From: Dipylidium caninum
Taxonomy: Eukaryota > Platyhelminthes > Cestoda > Cyclophyllidea > Dipylidiidae
Reading direction: 5' to 3'
NCBI GenBank assembly: GCA_017562135.1
Contig: QEYB01000486.1
Location: 1 to 64,000, forward strand
DNA length: 64,000 nt
The first letter of the stretch is position 1, and each line of letters starts with the position of its first letter. Both the position numbers and the translations under genes were made by a program. The notes under the pieces are model-generated. The model had not been told where the DNA came from. It did not search any database and was given only the letters and a program-made list of their open reading frames with translations. Of this stretch, positions 13,060 through 24,539 are shown piece by piece.

Positions 13060-13480
13060 GACTATCTTCGGTCAACGACGATGTTCTAAAGACTATGCTG
13101 TCAAAAGAGCAGATCGCAGAAAGGCTTACTTCAGTTCAGTAAACCATTTCGGCGTCTATTGAGAGGATGGAATTGGTGCGGCAATGGTCAAGATGGATGC
13201 CACATGAATGAACGGAGGAGAATTCGGATGATCGAGTTGCCACATGCAAATTTTGGTTTACTCAAAACAACATCAAGCCCGCCTTGAATTGAATTATAAC
13301 TAGGGATGAACCGTAGATTACCAAGAAAAAGTCGTAAATCCTGATCAACAGGCTTTTAGGACATAGTTTTGTGATTCTGAGAAAAGAACAACATTTTAAT
13401 GCCCAATCCGAAGGGATAACGCTGAGGATCGAATGGTTAGAGAACCTGCGACTACTTAAGCTCACTTGATCCCCCTTCAA
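13060..13480 (+). mobile_element. Decayed mariner transposase fragment
   Basis: Broken frames encode pieces of the mariner N-terminal region. NDDVLKTML (13074-13101) is the residue run after the second helix-turn-helix. It is followed by a counterpart of the segment before the catalytic domain, then by an ITRDEP-like remnant of the ITGDEKW motif near 13300. The same landmarks appear in the copies at 18239 and 22640, which confirms the family. Many stops and frameshifts are present and no terminal inverted repeats were found. It lies about 0.6 kb downstream of gene A, in the same relative place and orientation as the copy downstream of gene B. Confidence 0.7.
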
Positions 13481-16400
13481 AGAGATTGCCACCTTCTTCT
13501 GTTATAAGATTCAGTTAAGAATTTGGTCGCCGATTAATCTAGCCATTTTCTCACCGAAACTCATAAAATCCTGTGAATTACACCACAACTTCGGTTAATC
13601 CAACAGCAGGACAGTAGTTGAGGTCCTTCTCCCCTCGCCCGAGAGAGGAAAGCATGGGAGCATATTTGGCGTCTCTTCCGAAATTTCATTATTTGCGGGA
13701 ACTCAGTGAGGCCGTTTACTTGCTTCAGCCGGTTTGAATGTTAACGACATGTCATGACAGATGCGTCGTCAGGCTTACATGATGAATTACCGGAGAAGAT
13801 TCCCAAACTACCATGAAGACCTCGATACACTCATGGATGCCTTACGTGGACATTTTTTCGAAGTGCCGCATTTCACGTCCCTCAACTCTTCCCAAAATTT
13901 CGGCCACTCTTTTCACAACTACAACCTTCTGCCTCCTCAATAAAGTAGCTGTTTGCCAGTCGTCCTCGGTATGGTCGACAAGATACGGGGTGTATTGTGC
14001 AGCGTTGAGGGTGCAGGCTCCAGGATCCAGGATCCAGGAAGCTGGTGGGTGAGGATTGGAGAGAGGAGTTAGCCGAACCGTCGGAGTGGATGGTGTAGGA
14101 AGGCAATTGACTGAACAGGTTGCGAGAAGACTGTTCGCCTTGTATTCACACAATCTGAGCAACTCGTGAGCCAGCCCTCTGTTTACTTCAGAGTCAGTCT
14201 AGAGAGGAATCCAGTGTTGCCCAAATCACCCACATCATCATGAACAAGTCAGCGATAACCTGTTAAAAGCGCAGTTGTCCTTGGAGCAAGCACGATTTGC
14301 TGACAAAAAAGTTGCGAATGAGGCGTCATTAGGCAATTCAAGTTAGGGGCTAAACTCCAGGAAGGACGTACCCTCGGTGGCGACGAATTGATGATGTTGC
14401 AATGGCCGCTGCTTCGTCTTACCACCACGACGCCTCGTACGGCGTCTTGAAGATCGGAGTCAGCGTTTTGAGCTCATGCGTGTGACACCACCTCTCCTCT
14501 AAGTCCTTTGGCAAAGCACCCGGAAGCTGCCATCTTCTTGTGTGTAACGATGTGTTAACCGAAAGAAGAAGTGCCGATATGGAAATAAGTGACCACATTG
14601 GGCAACGAAGTGATCAGCATCCTCGTCTGTTTCGTCAACGGGATGCGATGATCATGAAGCGTGACTGTCACAGCGACATGATTCCATCTGCAATTTCATG
14701 TCACATTTCTCCCCTGACAATAATATGGCCGCCATGTTGACCGAAACTATGTGAGGGGCGTGGCAAATAAGACGCGTAATTTGTGTCACATCCTCACGTT
14801 GATGGACCTGCTAGTGTCCTTTCGATTTACATGAAGGAAGGGGGAAAAGTGGAAGGGATTTAGTGGAAGTGGTGATGAGCAGAGACTGGTTCGATGGACT
14901 CGACTCCCGCATCGACGACCAAATGTGCAATGAATGAGAGAGAAAGGGGCATGTTGATTGTTGCATGGACCAGACAGTGTGGCTCACTTCTGCCCTCAAG
15001 GGAGAAATGAAAATGTGCCCTCTTTCACCTGATGGTCTCAGTGTGTGTGCTGTGGGGAGGAGGAGTTTTGGCGAAGTCCTCACCACGACCAGTTGGTGTG
15101 GCGAAGGGTGAGGATGCAAGGTGGTTTCCCATTTTAAAGCAGGTATGAGAGAAGTCTGTCCTCATGACCAGATGAACAGCTTGGTTAAACAGCTAATTCA
15201 CTTCCGCGAGAGAAGCAAGCTCCGTGCTCCTTTCACTCTGTGCCTCTGCCCCACTCTCTCCCTTCATCTCTCCGCTCCTCCGTCTTAAATGCTCACGGTT
15301 GACTGAGTGGAGGAGGCGTTGAGACAGTGAAGGAGAATGCGGACGGGAGGCGACACGCGCAAGGCGTGCGTAGTTCGATGGTGGCGGTGATGCATTTTAG
15401 TGGGTTAGCTTGAAATCACCCAGACTTTCTTGAGGCAGGATTCTTTGTGGTGTGCATAATTGCGTGCGTTGGAGGAGGGGATGACCGCCAGACCCACTTT
15501 GTGGCAAGTCACAGGCATGCGCCTGACCTACGCGGAATGCCGTCAACCAAGTGAAGCTTTTCGCGCTTGTGCGGTTCCTCGCTGATTGTGAGCGCTCCTA
15601 TCTACTGTGTGATGAAGTGGAGTGGAGGACGCTGCGCCACGTTGTCCTTCGTCCAGAAGTCCAACAAGTGGACATGGATTTCACATTGGAGACGTAGATT
15701 GCACACCCTGGCCCTGCAGCACACCGTGCACGCAGAGGGAGAGAGGAGGAGAGGTGGTGAGACAGGACCGAGCATTGCCTACAATCTTGTTGAGTCCACC
15801 TTCAACACATGCGAAATGCCAAGTCAAATAAGGTCACATGGAAGCAAATCCTTCAAACATGCACCAACACGTCAGCAGGTTAAGCGTGCACATTGCGTTT
15901 CGTTGTTTCTTCCTTTGACTGAATTACTGACAGGCTGGATATAGTGAAGTGATTTCAGTCTGTGAGCACTTTTGCGGCTGGCTGTAAGTTGGTCCAGCGT
16001 TTCTACTTCATAGCAATAGGCGTCCAGTGTGGAATTCACTTTTATTTCTCTGCACACCCGACACTCTGTTGGCGCCTCAACTGAGAACTAAATTCGTTCT
16101 GCCTCAAGCGACTATTCAGCCTTATTCCCTATAAAAGCCAAATGGAGCAGAATGAATTCTGCGCAATTCTCCATTCCCACACGTGTCACAGCATCATCGA
16201 TGGCAACTTCTTAACTTTGACATTTTGCAGTTTGACGTGTTCAGACGGCAGCCTAATCTCGCCCACGTGTCTCCCCATTTTACCATTATAAACAGCGCCT
16301 GATTCATCCAGGAACGTGTACACGCAAAGTGAAATGCTTTTTCTTTCTAGCTAACAGGAGCTTACTTGGCGTATTTTTTACTTCTAATGCCTCAAACGTT

Positions 16401-16828
16401 TTCCTCAAATTGGGGAAGTACTGGCCGCTATACTGTTTCCTTATGATGATAGTGTGGAGGCTTTGTAGAGTATCGTCCGAGAGGCAAACAATTTGTTGAT
16501 GTGCGTTTGTGCTCTGCATTACTTGACCACTGCGATTCGGGAAATGTGAGCGATAGAGCCAGTAAACCCCACTATGTCCTGCAATAAGCAAGTTATTTTG
16601 GCTTGCAGACTCAAACAAAAGACACGACAACTGTTTTGACACATCCCTCCCTCAACTGCTGCGCGGCCCTCTACGCCTACTGTCAAAATATTTTGTTTCA
16701 TTTAGTGAATAGAGCAAGGCCACACGAGAGTCTTAGCCTCAGGGCAATGCAACCCCATTTTCCGTCCAATTCGTGAGTTCCAGTTTGTCCTTGGCCTCCA
16801 CTGGTGCTCACACTGCTTCGGTGCCAAG

Positions 16829-16836
16829 TATAAATA
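16829..16836 (+). promoter_or_regulatory. TATA box of secreted-protein gene B
   Basis: TATAAATA, followed by GGG, lies 41 nt before the start codon. The same element is retained in the inverted copy at 5747-5754. Confidence 0.75.
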
Positions 16837-16869
16837 GGGAAACTGAAGCGAGTAGACGCGACCAAAACA

Positions 16870-17574
16870 ATGAAGATCGTGAAAGTCTGTTTGGTTGTAG
16901 CTCTTATAAGTGGTTTGAGTACTTGTGCACCAGGCATATTGAGCTCCTCTGCGATAATAATTCTGAATGATTTTTTCACACCTCGGTGCCTTGATGTATA
17001 TGACGAGGAACTGGTAACGGCAAAACTTTTGTCTTCCATTAACAACAGAAAATTCGAGATGCTGAAGCTTAAATTATTTGATTTTACCCAACTTTTTGAG
17101 GACAGGGTGGAAGGCTTTTACGTGGATCCTTATTGCATACCGTCGGAGATTTCACCTCTTACGTTTAAGTGCTTTATGAGTGACCAAGATTTAGGCTTCA
17201 CTTACAAAATCGTTCTCCCAATGATTTCCAGGTATAACTGTTAACTTTATACCCTTACGGGAACATATTGTTAATGTAACTTAACATTCACTTCCAACAT
17301 GCGTATTTTCACCGCCACTATCCATGTAAATATTTTAATATTCCTCAGTGGTAATCTTTCGTGGATAAACAATTATGACCTCATCAATATGCACTTGGAA
17401 GTAAAAGTTCATCCGGCGAATTCCGACAGACTTTACATCTACAATGTGGCAGTTATTCGGTGTCCCATGGATTGGGATTTATCTCAGACTTCGCCTCAGG
17501 AACAGAAGTTAATTGACGACATACTTGAGGCCATTCGTTCCCTTCTCAGGGACGATACCATTCATGTCATTTGA
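16870..17574 (+). CDS. Small secreted four-cysteine protein B (two exons)
   Basis: Exons 16870-17231 and 17349-17574 (117-nt intron, phase 2, CCAG/GTATAA to CTCAG/T) encode 195 residues. The first 19 residues are a clear signal peptide (VCLVVALISGLSTC). Exon 1 is exactly 362 nt, like exon 1 of C and like spliced A. It aligns with them without gaps, with Cys19, 40, 89 and 101, Phe62, Leu67, Lys68, Phe72, Pro91, Ser92, Pro96 and Phe99 shared with C. Exon 2 contains IYNVAVIRC, matching IYDVVFLRC of C. No domain is recognised. The mature protein is presumably disulphide-bonded and extracellular. It sits inside the right arm of the inverted duplication, and its twin B' in the left arm is dead. AATAAA follows 46 nt after the stop. 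The frame is intact and no defect is visible. Confidence 0.85.
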
Positions 17575-17619
17575 ATAATAACGATATTGTAATATTATTT
17601 ACACCTTTTCACCGAGCTA

Positions 17620-17625
17620 AATAAA
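17620..17625 (+). terminator. Polyadenylation signal of gene B
   Basis: AATAAA lies 46 nt after the stop codon of gene B. Confidence 0.65.
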
Positions 17626-18234
17626 TCCATTGATTCAACTTGAACTTATACAACCCGCTGCAGACACTCATCTTGCAGTCATTACAATTCCAGTGGGCGT
17701 GAGAGGCCAGTGGAACCGTGCAGGATCCACCGGGATAAAGGTTTCTCGTTATAAAGGCAAAAAGTAGAATAACGTAGGTGTTTTAATCTGAAAATGAATA
17801 CTCATAGGCTTGTATTTTAATGAAGGGGTTTATCTCTCAACCCTACCATAACTTTTCTAATCCTCATAACTCTCTTAACCATTTTTCCCCTTGCTTTCAT
17901 TCTGCTTTGAAGTTTACACTTTATCCGTACTAATCATTTAAAGCTCTGAAAGTAGATAAGGTTAACAAATTCCCCTTTTGGCGTATGAATTCGTAAAAAT
18001 TCGGGGTAAGACAACATAGATTTCACTTCCTAACAACGCGGATTTATTTGTACAATAAGCTGTCTGTTCTATCCTATAGGGTATACACGCAGAAGTAACA
18101 AAGTAACTAAAAAAGAAGTTCATTTGATTTAGTCCGTATTCTCTACGAATTGTAACAAGGAAGAAATACGATTAAAGTAAGTAAAAAATTATTTAGAGTA
18201 GGTGGTGATGGTGGATTTTGTGATGTGACATTAT

Positions 18235-18690
18235 AAAGATGCTTGACAAGTTTGAAACAGGTGATTTCGCCCTTACCGATAAGCTATGTCCTGGAAGACC
18301 GTCTTTCATCGATGTTGTGATACCATGTTGGAACGCAATCCTCTTCTTACATCCTCGGAGATTGGAGAAAGGTTTACTGCAGCTCAGTAAACCATTCCGG
18401 TTTGGAAATATTCACGATGGGTGCCAAATGAATGAAGTCAGAAGAATTAGAATGATCTAGTCGCCATATGTCTATTTCCTCCTGTTCACTACAAAATTGA
18501 AACATTCTTGAACCGGGTAATAAGCGGGGATGAAATGTGAATTATCTCCGAAAAATCGGAAAGAAAGGGAAATGTAATGGACCCGGAGAAGGTAGCCCGT
18601 CCACCTCAAAAGCGAATTTGAGTCTGAATAAGAAAATGCTCTTTGTATGATCCGGACATTCGAGTTTTTATATTCGAACGAACGGCATAT
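18235..18690 (+). mobile_element. Decayed mariner transposase fragment
   Basis: The frame from 18239 encodes DKFETGDFALTDK then GRPSFID, the second helix-turn-helix region of mariner transposases (typical form KF.SGDFDL.DKP.SGRP..DDD). After a frameshift the segment before the catalytic domain follows. Near 18510-18550 FLNRVISGDEM and II appear, matching the FL.RI.TGDEKW catalytic motif, with TGA replacing the Trp codon. Several further stops follow. It is non-functional. It lies about 0.66 kb downstream of gene B. Confidence 0.85.
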
Positions 18691-18699
18691 TTGGGGAAA

Positions 18700-19880
18700 T
18701 TTTGGCTAGCAAATTGACAATTTAAAAAGAGCAGTATAAGAAAAAATGCTAGCGATGTCCGGTAGGGGGGAAATCATTTTCGGTCTGTGGATTCATCAGA
18801 CGATTACAGTACTGGGCTGAGAAATTCTGCCGCATTAGTCGTATCCTACGGAATTAGCATCTCCCGGCCATCACTTCTTTTTTGTCGTTAGACAATTGTT
18901 TGAATGGAGGAGATTAAAAAATGAAGAAGATATTAAATAAACACTGGTTAAATTAGTGGCTCCAAAAGGTGAATCTCTTTCCAAAAATGATGTATAAAAG
19001 TTGGCCCCACGCTGGCAATAAGCCACCGATTGTGAGGATAACCGGTGGACGTGAGAAAATAGACATTCTGGTGAGGAGCGGCATTCTTCACACGGAGCCT
19101 TCACAGTACATTAATGAACCCAGTTAAGTCGTTTCTTCAGACACCTCAAATATTGCTTACTTCACCTTTTGACACTGTGTTAACACTAAGAATTGCACTT
19201 GAATTACCTAAACACTAAAATTTTCTAATACAAAACGTGTCAACTTACGTCTTGGGAGAGTTTCTGATGGGGCGGAAGAATGATGCTTTAAGAAATGGAT
19301 TTACATTGAGTGACGTAGAAGTAAGGCTGATAAAAGGACAACGTGTCAATGACAGGCAAAAGTGATTATTTTAGAAATTTTATAGCATGAGTTGCATCAA
19401 CTTACGATTCGTCTGGGCCTAGAACTGACAATTGCTGTTTGTCACCTTCAGTGAATCGGCAAATCGACTTATCCCTTGCTATAACTTAGGATTCACCTCC
19501 GACTTGACTAAAAAAGAGACTAATGACTATTTGCGGGCCAGAGTTATTCTGGATGGAGTCCCTCATTGCATGCAGTCCTTCCGCCCTGGCTACCTGAACA
19601 GACGAATCCAGAACAAAGTGCGCTTAGCACCAAGTGTAGTGTTATGACGAAGAGGAAATTCTCTCATGTAAAATTGCTACAATTCTGCAAATCAATTGAC
19701 ATTTCCTCCGGAGAATATTTAAAGTTGTGAATACATGGGGGAAAACATTGTTTTTCTCAGCTTCTCCACAATTACCCGGTTAATGGAACCATCTGGGTTG
19801 ATTGGTCATATAAACATGGACACCTCCTTATGTGCCAGAGCAAAATAATAGTGGCACACGTGGAGCAGAAACAGCTTTTG
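18700..19880. other. Intergenic, no gene recognised
   Basis: AT-rich sequence between the mariner relic and gene C. Short open frames (for example 19432-19647) lack a recognisable domain. Nothing else is supported. Confidence 0.4.
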
Positions 19881-19883
19881 GTA

Positions 19884-19890
19884 TATAAAT
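19884..19890 (+). promoter_or_regulatory. TATA box of secreted-protein gene C
   Basis: TATAAAT lies 42 nt before the start codon, the spacing also found in A and B. Confidence 0.75.
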
Positions 19891-19925
19891 AAGAATTCCC
19901 GCGTGGCTCGAGGGTCCCCGACAGC

Positions 19926-20613
19926 ATGGATGCAAGATTGCCTTGTCTCCTAATTCTGCTGATAGGTGCAGCCACCTCGTGTCCTTCGAGCAGTTACGCC
20001 AATGACTTCGAGTTGATTTCGGGTGAATACGCAAAAGGCAACTGCCCGTTAATTTCTAGTTGGAGAGGAGATATGAGCAAAGTTGTCAGCCACTTGGTGA
20101 CTCGCAGTTTCAATTCTTTCCGTCTTAAAATGTCAATTTTTAAAGGGATTTGGGGAGGACAAGCGGAAGAGGCTTTGTGGAACATCTCTTGCCAGCCCTC
20201 AAGCGCTTCACCTGTCAGATTTGCTTGCCGAATAAGTGGTCGCAATTTGCATTTCAGTTATACATCGAATACCACAAAGGAATCTAGGTACATTTATTTT
20301 TTGACACAATGATTGCCTAAAAGTTATGAACTCTCATGTATTATGACATTTGTCTATAAAAAGTTAATTTTTCAGCAATGTGAGTGTTGAGACGGAGATG
20401 TGGAAGAGTGCCTACAGCATCGACGCTCTCCACCTGGCGGCTGTGGCCGAAATGTGGGGAGATAGAAGCATTGGCATCTACGATGTAGTGTTTCTGCGTT
20501 GCGAAGTGAACGAAGGTCTGCAACGTGCCCTCGTAAATGGGGAAAGCCTCCGAACAACCCTGATGGAAGGTCTCCGTTCCAGCTTGCAACAGTCAACCTG
20601 TCGTATCACATAG
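19926..20613 (+). CDS. Small secreted four-cysteine protein C (two exons)
   Basis: Exons 19926-20287 and 20376-20613 (88-nt intron, phase 2, CTAG/GTACAT to TTTCAG/C) encode 199 residues. The leader (LPCLLILLIGAATSC) is a typical signal peptide ending at Cys19. Exon 1 is 362 nt, identical in length to B. Cys40 (GNCP, also in A), Trp85-Asn86 (also in A), Cys89, Phe99 and Cys101 are conserved. Exon 2 carries IYDVVFLRC, the counterpart of the segment in B, and ends with another Cys near the C-terminus. The frame is intact, with TATA upstream and AATAAA 107 nt after the stop. It belongs to the same unrecognised family as A and B and probably acts outside the cell. A duplicated array under similar promoters suggests co-expression, which is inference. 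Confidence 0.86.
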
Positions 20614-20719
20614 CTAGCTTCTACTTTTCAACTTATTTCTATGACAGGTCTTTGCCCTCCTACCCCCTTGATTGTCACACACACTGATGCACATAGCCAG
20701 ACAACTTTTTGTACATTTT

Positions 20720-20725
20720 AATAAA
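20720..20725 (+). terminator. Polyadenylation signal of gene C
   Basis: AATAAA lies 107 nt after the stop codon of gene C. Confidence 0.65.
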
Positions 20726-20729
20726 TTGT

Positions 20730-22079
20730 TCGAAGACGATATGTAGGTTGTGTTTTCGGAGATCAGGAGAACTCTGATCTGATGCATTGCATGATTTTTG
20801 CAGGACTTAACAATGGGCTGTAAACAAATTAGTTTAATGGGGAGAAGAGTGGATATAAGTAAGCCATCGCATGTCCTCTACACATTTGATCTCCTATCTA
20901 ATCATACAATTCGACGGTATCCTTAACCTGACGGATACGGTGAAAAGATCAAAGAAGGCCGTTGAGATAAAGAGGAGGTGGAACAAAGTGCAAATATCAT
21001 GAGACGTCAAACTATATCCTGAATCGTAGAAAAACTGCTGTAGAAGAATGACTCTATTTGACGCCGCTGAGGCTGTAGAAAAGGTCTAATTAAACTCCGA
21101 TGAGTGTCTTCTGTAATGGAGAAAGCGATTAACCACCATAGTGATTGGAGTATAAACTGAAACAGTTGTTCAACGAAAGTAAGTTTCACCGGTCTCAGTG
21201 CAACTTAACGCGAAAAATCATTTTAATCAGTGCTAATGACGTAGGTCTAACCGATTTATCAAGTATATTTCACGAATACAATTAGCTGTTTGGGGCAAAG
21301 TAGGGATGTGATGTCAACCCAGATAAATAAAAGCCTCTAAACGAACTTTAAAATACGCCTGAAGCTATAGACGTTACGGGGTTGGGGATGACCGAAGAAG
21401 AGAAGAATAAAGAGCCAAGTAGGAGAGTGGGAGCAAAAGAACAGAATCGGGAAATTTTCGAGTTGAAGTATGGTTAAATAGCATCAAATGGACCAGGCAG
21501 GGATCACAGAAGAGATTATTTAAATGGAATACTTCGGGCTCGGTTATTGAAAATGACACAGAAGTTGAAGAATTTGAATGGGCCTAGCGGCAAAGACCAG
21601 GCGTTTGGGCTGGAGCAGCAATTTTCTTCAACAAGTAGTGTTTGGCAATTCAACGGAAAAGTCCTTTTCTTGTTGTGCAATAAAACAAAAGAGAATTTGA
21701 CCTTGTCTTCAATAAACTTTATTAAGTCGTACAATTGACAATTTGGAAATCACATTTATCTAAAGTGTACCAAACCTCGCTATTTAAAATGGAAAGAGTG
21801 CTTGTTCGGTGTCTTCTTCACTTTTGGAATCTTGTAAGGACGAACACAGATGATACTCCGAGGGTGTTAAGTGTGCGGAATATGGCGGATGTGACAGAAT
21901 TTCCAGCCTACTCCGGCACTTTTATGACGAGTCTTCAAATCATCATGTCACCGGGTAGTAACATGGCACGCTATGGTTTTCTTCCTCTTGAACATCTTCG
22001 GCCTCTTTTCTTCACCTGCTCCCTTTAAATTATACATTTGGTGACTACACTTCTCCGAAATGAGTTTTTCATCCGGTTT
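20730..22079. other. Intergenic, no gene recognised
   Basis: I see nothing that can be supported as a gene. Open frames on both strands are short and overlap one another. An AATAAA-type hexamer near 21680 has no gene before it. Confidence 0.4.
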
Positions 22080-22640
22080 TAAAACGTCATATTATACTGG
22101 TCCCCGACTTTTCACACCATGCACGCAATTTTCTCTTCTCTGAGTTCACCTCATGCCTCTTTCCTTATGATTCCTTTTTACGTAATCCGATTTTCATCCC
22201 CAGTTATCGTCCAGTTCAGAAAGAACTCGGTTTTGTTGCGTGCAAGCGGAGGTTTGCTTATTTCGGCTTGGTCATCCAAATCCTTCTGAGTTCATTCATT
22301 TGACACTCGTCTTGACTATTTCCACACCAATCCACTCCGGCCAACATGGCCCGAAATGGTTTGCCGAGCTGAAGTAAGCCTTTCCTGATTTTAAGGTTTG
22401 TCAGAAAAGGATTTTATCCAACATGGTCTTCAGAACATCGTCGTCGATGACAGGTGGTCGACTAGACCCTGGCTTATCAAAAAGGTCGAAATCACCACTT
22501 TCAAATTTGTCCAACCATCTGCCGCAAGTTCTACTTGAAACTGTGCCTTCACCAAACACTTTCAATCAATGGCAACATGCTTCAATAGCATTTATTTCTT
22601 GTTGAAATTCGTAGAGAATACAGTGGCGTAAATGAGCCTC
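22080..22640 (-). mobile_element. Decayed mariner element, N-terminal half
   Basis: This is the clearest mariner fossil. On the minus strand LRHCILYEFQQ (first helix-turn-helix region), then GEGTVSSRTCGRW, LDKFESGDFDLFDKP and then DDDVLKTMLDK follow in order, with only one stop in the first 75 codons. These match the N-terminus of mariner transposases of the SETMAR type. Further downstream the frame breaks, but the counterpart of the catalytic ITGDE motif can be seen as ITGDEN near 22210. The C-terminal part is absent or unrecognisable. It is non-functional. Confidence 0.88.
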
Positions 22641-23357
22641 CTCAGTAGCCATGGGTACACTGTCCTTCCACACTGAAGACCAATGTGAACCAATTTTGTC
22701 TTGGTGAATTTGTTATGTTCGTGTGTATACATTGAGCGATATAAATAGGGAGCAGAACATCCGCCAAACGAACACGTGCTACGTGTCGAAAATTGTTGTC
22801 CTAGACACCGGGCAGCAATCTCAGGTAGACCTGATAAATTAGCCTCAACGCAAAATCGTTTCTCATTTGAAGAAGAAATGTGTTTAAAGTGGAAGGTCTG
22901 GAGGAAAGATAACCACGACTCCGCCGTCGAATTAGTGTGTTAACAATCAAGACGCTTGGTGGATTTGTTGGATTTAGGAGAATGACAAGCGTATTTGGGC
23001 CTCTAGGAAAGTGAAGGAATTTTCAATCCCGCCTACCTCGGCATTAATCAAATGTCCATCTGCAACTGGGGGTGGAGACATGTGCAACGAGTTATGCATA
23101 CAAAGTGGGCCAGCAGTGTTGGTATGAAGAATGGCAGAATGCTCTAAGTAGCGCGATTGGGAATGGAAATGCCCTGATCGCTATCAGCAGCGTTCGACTC
23201 GAGTCGATTGACGAGTGGAGAGTTATTATGCTGGCAGCGCTGCCATTTGGGAGAACTTGCCATATATGAGGTATATTTGGATCAGCATCCCAGTTTGTCG
23301 GGCACGCTTGAAACATTACAGTCATTTAATCATCGAAATACGTTTAGTGTCGTACTT

Positions 23358-23636
23358 TCACGAAACGACCGTCCAACCATCCACGGGACACTGAGCTTTA
23401 ATGCCGCGCGTTGCAGCACTCAATTTGGTCAAAATCTGCGGCCAGCGCCGTTCAATTGTGTTGGTGTGAGGAGAGTGGAAGAGGAACTCGGGAGTACCGG
23501 GGATTTTACGCCTTAAATACATATCGTCCCCTGCCTCCTCAAAAGCACACATTTTCTCCATTTTGCAATCCCTAGTTTCCACTTGTGTCTTTCGGTGGAG
23601 AATTATTGGTGCTGAGGCTGTCACAGTCAACGGCAA
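23358..23636 (-). mobile_element. Possible Merlin/IS1595-like transposase remnant
   Basis: A minus-strand frame contains PHTNTIERRW (about 23471-23442), preceded by PEFLFHS. HTNTIE..W is the hallmark of the DDE transposase of Merlin elements, related to bacterial IS1595/IS1016. Other Merlin landmarks (an upstream SD.W.AY segment) could not be found, so this rests on one motif. No terminal repeats were seen. Confidence 0.35.
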
Positions 23637-23769
23637 ATTCTACCACACTTTGCTTTCCATCTGTGTGCCGCATGTATTTTACGCATGAAAGCACTTTGTG
23701 AAGTAGGCAGGTGGGAAATACGTGGGTCAGGCGAGCTTCGTACGTGGTACAAGTCCAAAATACTGACGG

Positions 23770-24000
23770 AGCTTGGATGGCATCATTACCAGACGATACC
23801 TGGTAAAGCTAAATTTTATGTCAGCTGAAGTTTCGGTTGAAAGAAATTCAATGATTTTGCAATTACGGTTGCTTCGCCATGTTTTTACGTCTTCTACTCC
23901 TGCGAATTGTCAGCCGCTGTCGACCGAATGTGGCCGGATGTCCAATACGCGCCAATGGACAAAAGCAGACTGTTTTTTTTGTGGATGGGATAGCAAGCCA
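23770..24000 (-). mobile_element. Mariner transposase C-terminal fragment
   Basis: The minus strand encodes an RPHS remnant and, after a stop, TETSADIKFSFTRYRL. It shares these features with the neighbouring fragment at 24312-24530, where the mariner DNARPH motif is better preserved. At DNA level both share CCAGACG followed by GTAAAGCTAAA. Frames are broken. Confidence 0.55.
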
Positions 24001-24311
24001 ACGGAGAATGCTTCAATTGCAAGTAAATCCTCATTGTAAGACTCATTTGGGAACGACGAAGATGACTCAAGATACACTTAACGTCATTAAGATTTGGTAG
24101 TTTGTTGCGATTTCCAGAAATCTTTGAAACTTTACTGTGATTTACGAAGCACCATCAAAGTCAAGAAATGCAGTGGCAAGTACTTAATGTTCGGCTTACA
24201 GGTACCACCACCCCCTACTAAGAACAACTGTGATTCCTCTACACACACTTACAATTCGGAAACCTGTACGTCACAATTTTACTAAAGAAATAAAACTATT
24301 CACCTCGCAAA

Positions 24312-24530
24312 CTATGAGACGGGCGTTGTAATTGTAAATTTTCCCAGACGCCACCTCGTAAAGCTAAAATGTATAGCTACTGAAGTATCAGTTGAAGGAT
24401 GTGTCAAAATGTCATATATTAGAGAAGTTAATTTGTCAACAGTAACAGAAGCCTTATGAGGTCTTATTGAGTCATCGTACAGAAATATTGCGCCGCGACG
24501 TTTAAGCAGTACTTGGCTGATTTTCTTCAT
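24312..24530 (-). mobile_element. Mariner transposase C-terminal fragment (DxxRPH region)
   Basis: A 72-codon minus-strand frame reads LLKRRGAIFLYDDSIRPHKA and then LTHPSTDTSVAIHFSF. This corresponds to the region around the second catalytic aspartate of mariner (typically LHDNARPHTA then HPPYSPDLAPSDYHLF). The expected PPYSPDLAPSD is largely replaced, so the fragment is degenerate. It is one of two adjacent C-terminal fragments. Confidence 0.7.
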
Positions 24531-24539
24531 AAATTTCTC

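Larger units (their letters stand above)
13971..17790 (+). repeat. Right arm of the large inverted duplication
   Basis: This is the reverse-complement counterpart of 4790-8603. It contains about 2.9 kb of flank upstream of gene B, then the promoter, gene B itself and about 0.2 kb of 3' flank. The inner end is sharp at 13971. The outer end fades gradually after about 17790, with weak traces to about 18000. Indels between the arms are common, and no open frame is shared by both arms in the upstream flank, so that flank is probably non-coding. Confidence 0.93.

Noticed and set aside
16304..16701. Minus-strand frames in the right arm as genes
   Set aside because: They correspond to frames in the left arm that are broken by small indels; the region is the non-coding flank of gene B.
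22741..22748. TATAAATA followed by GGG, like the gene B promoter
   Set aside because: No start codon or open frame follows at the expected distance. It could be a relic promoter, but I found nothing downstream that matches family members.
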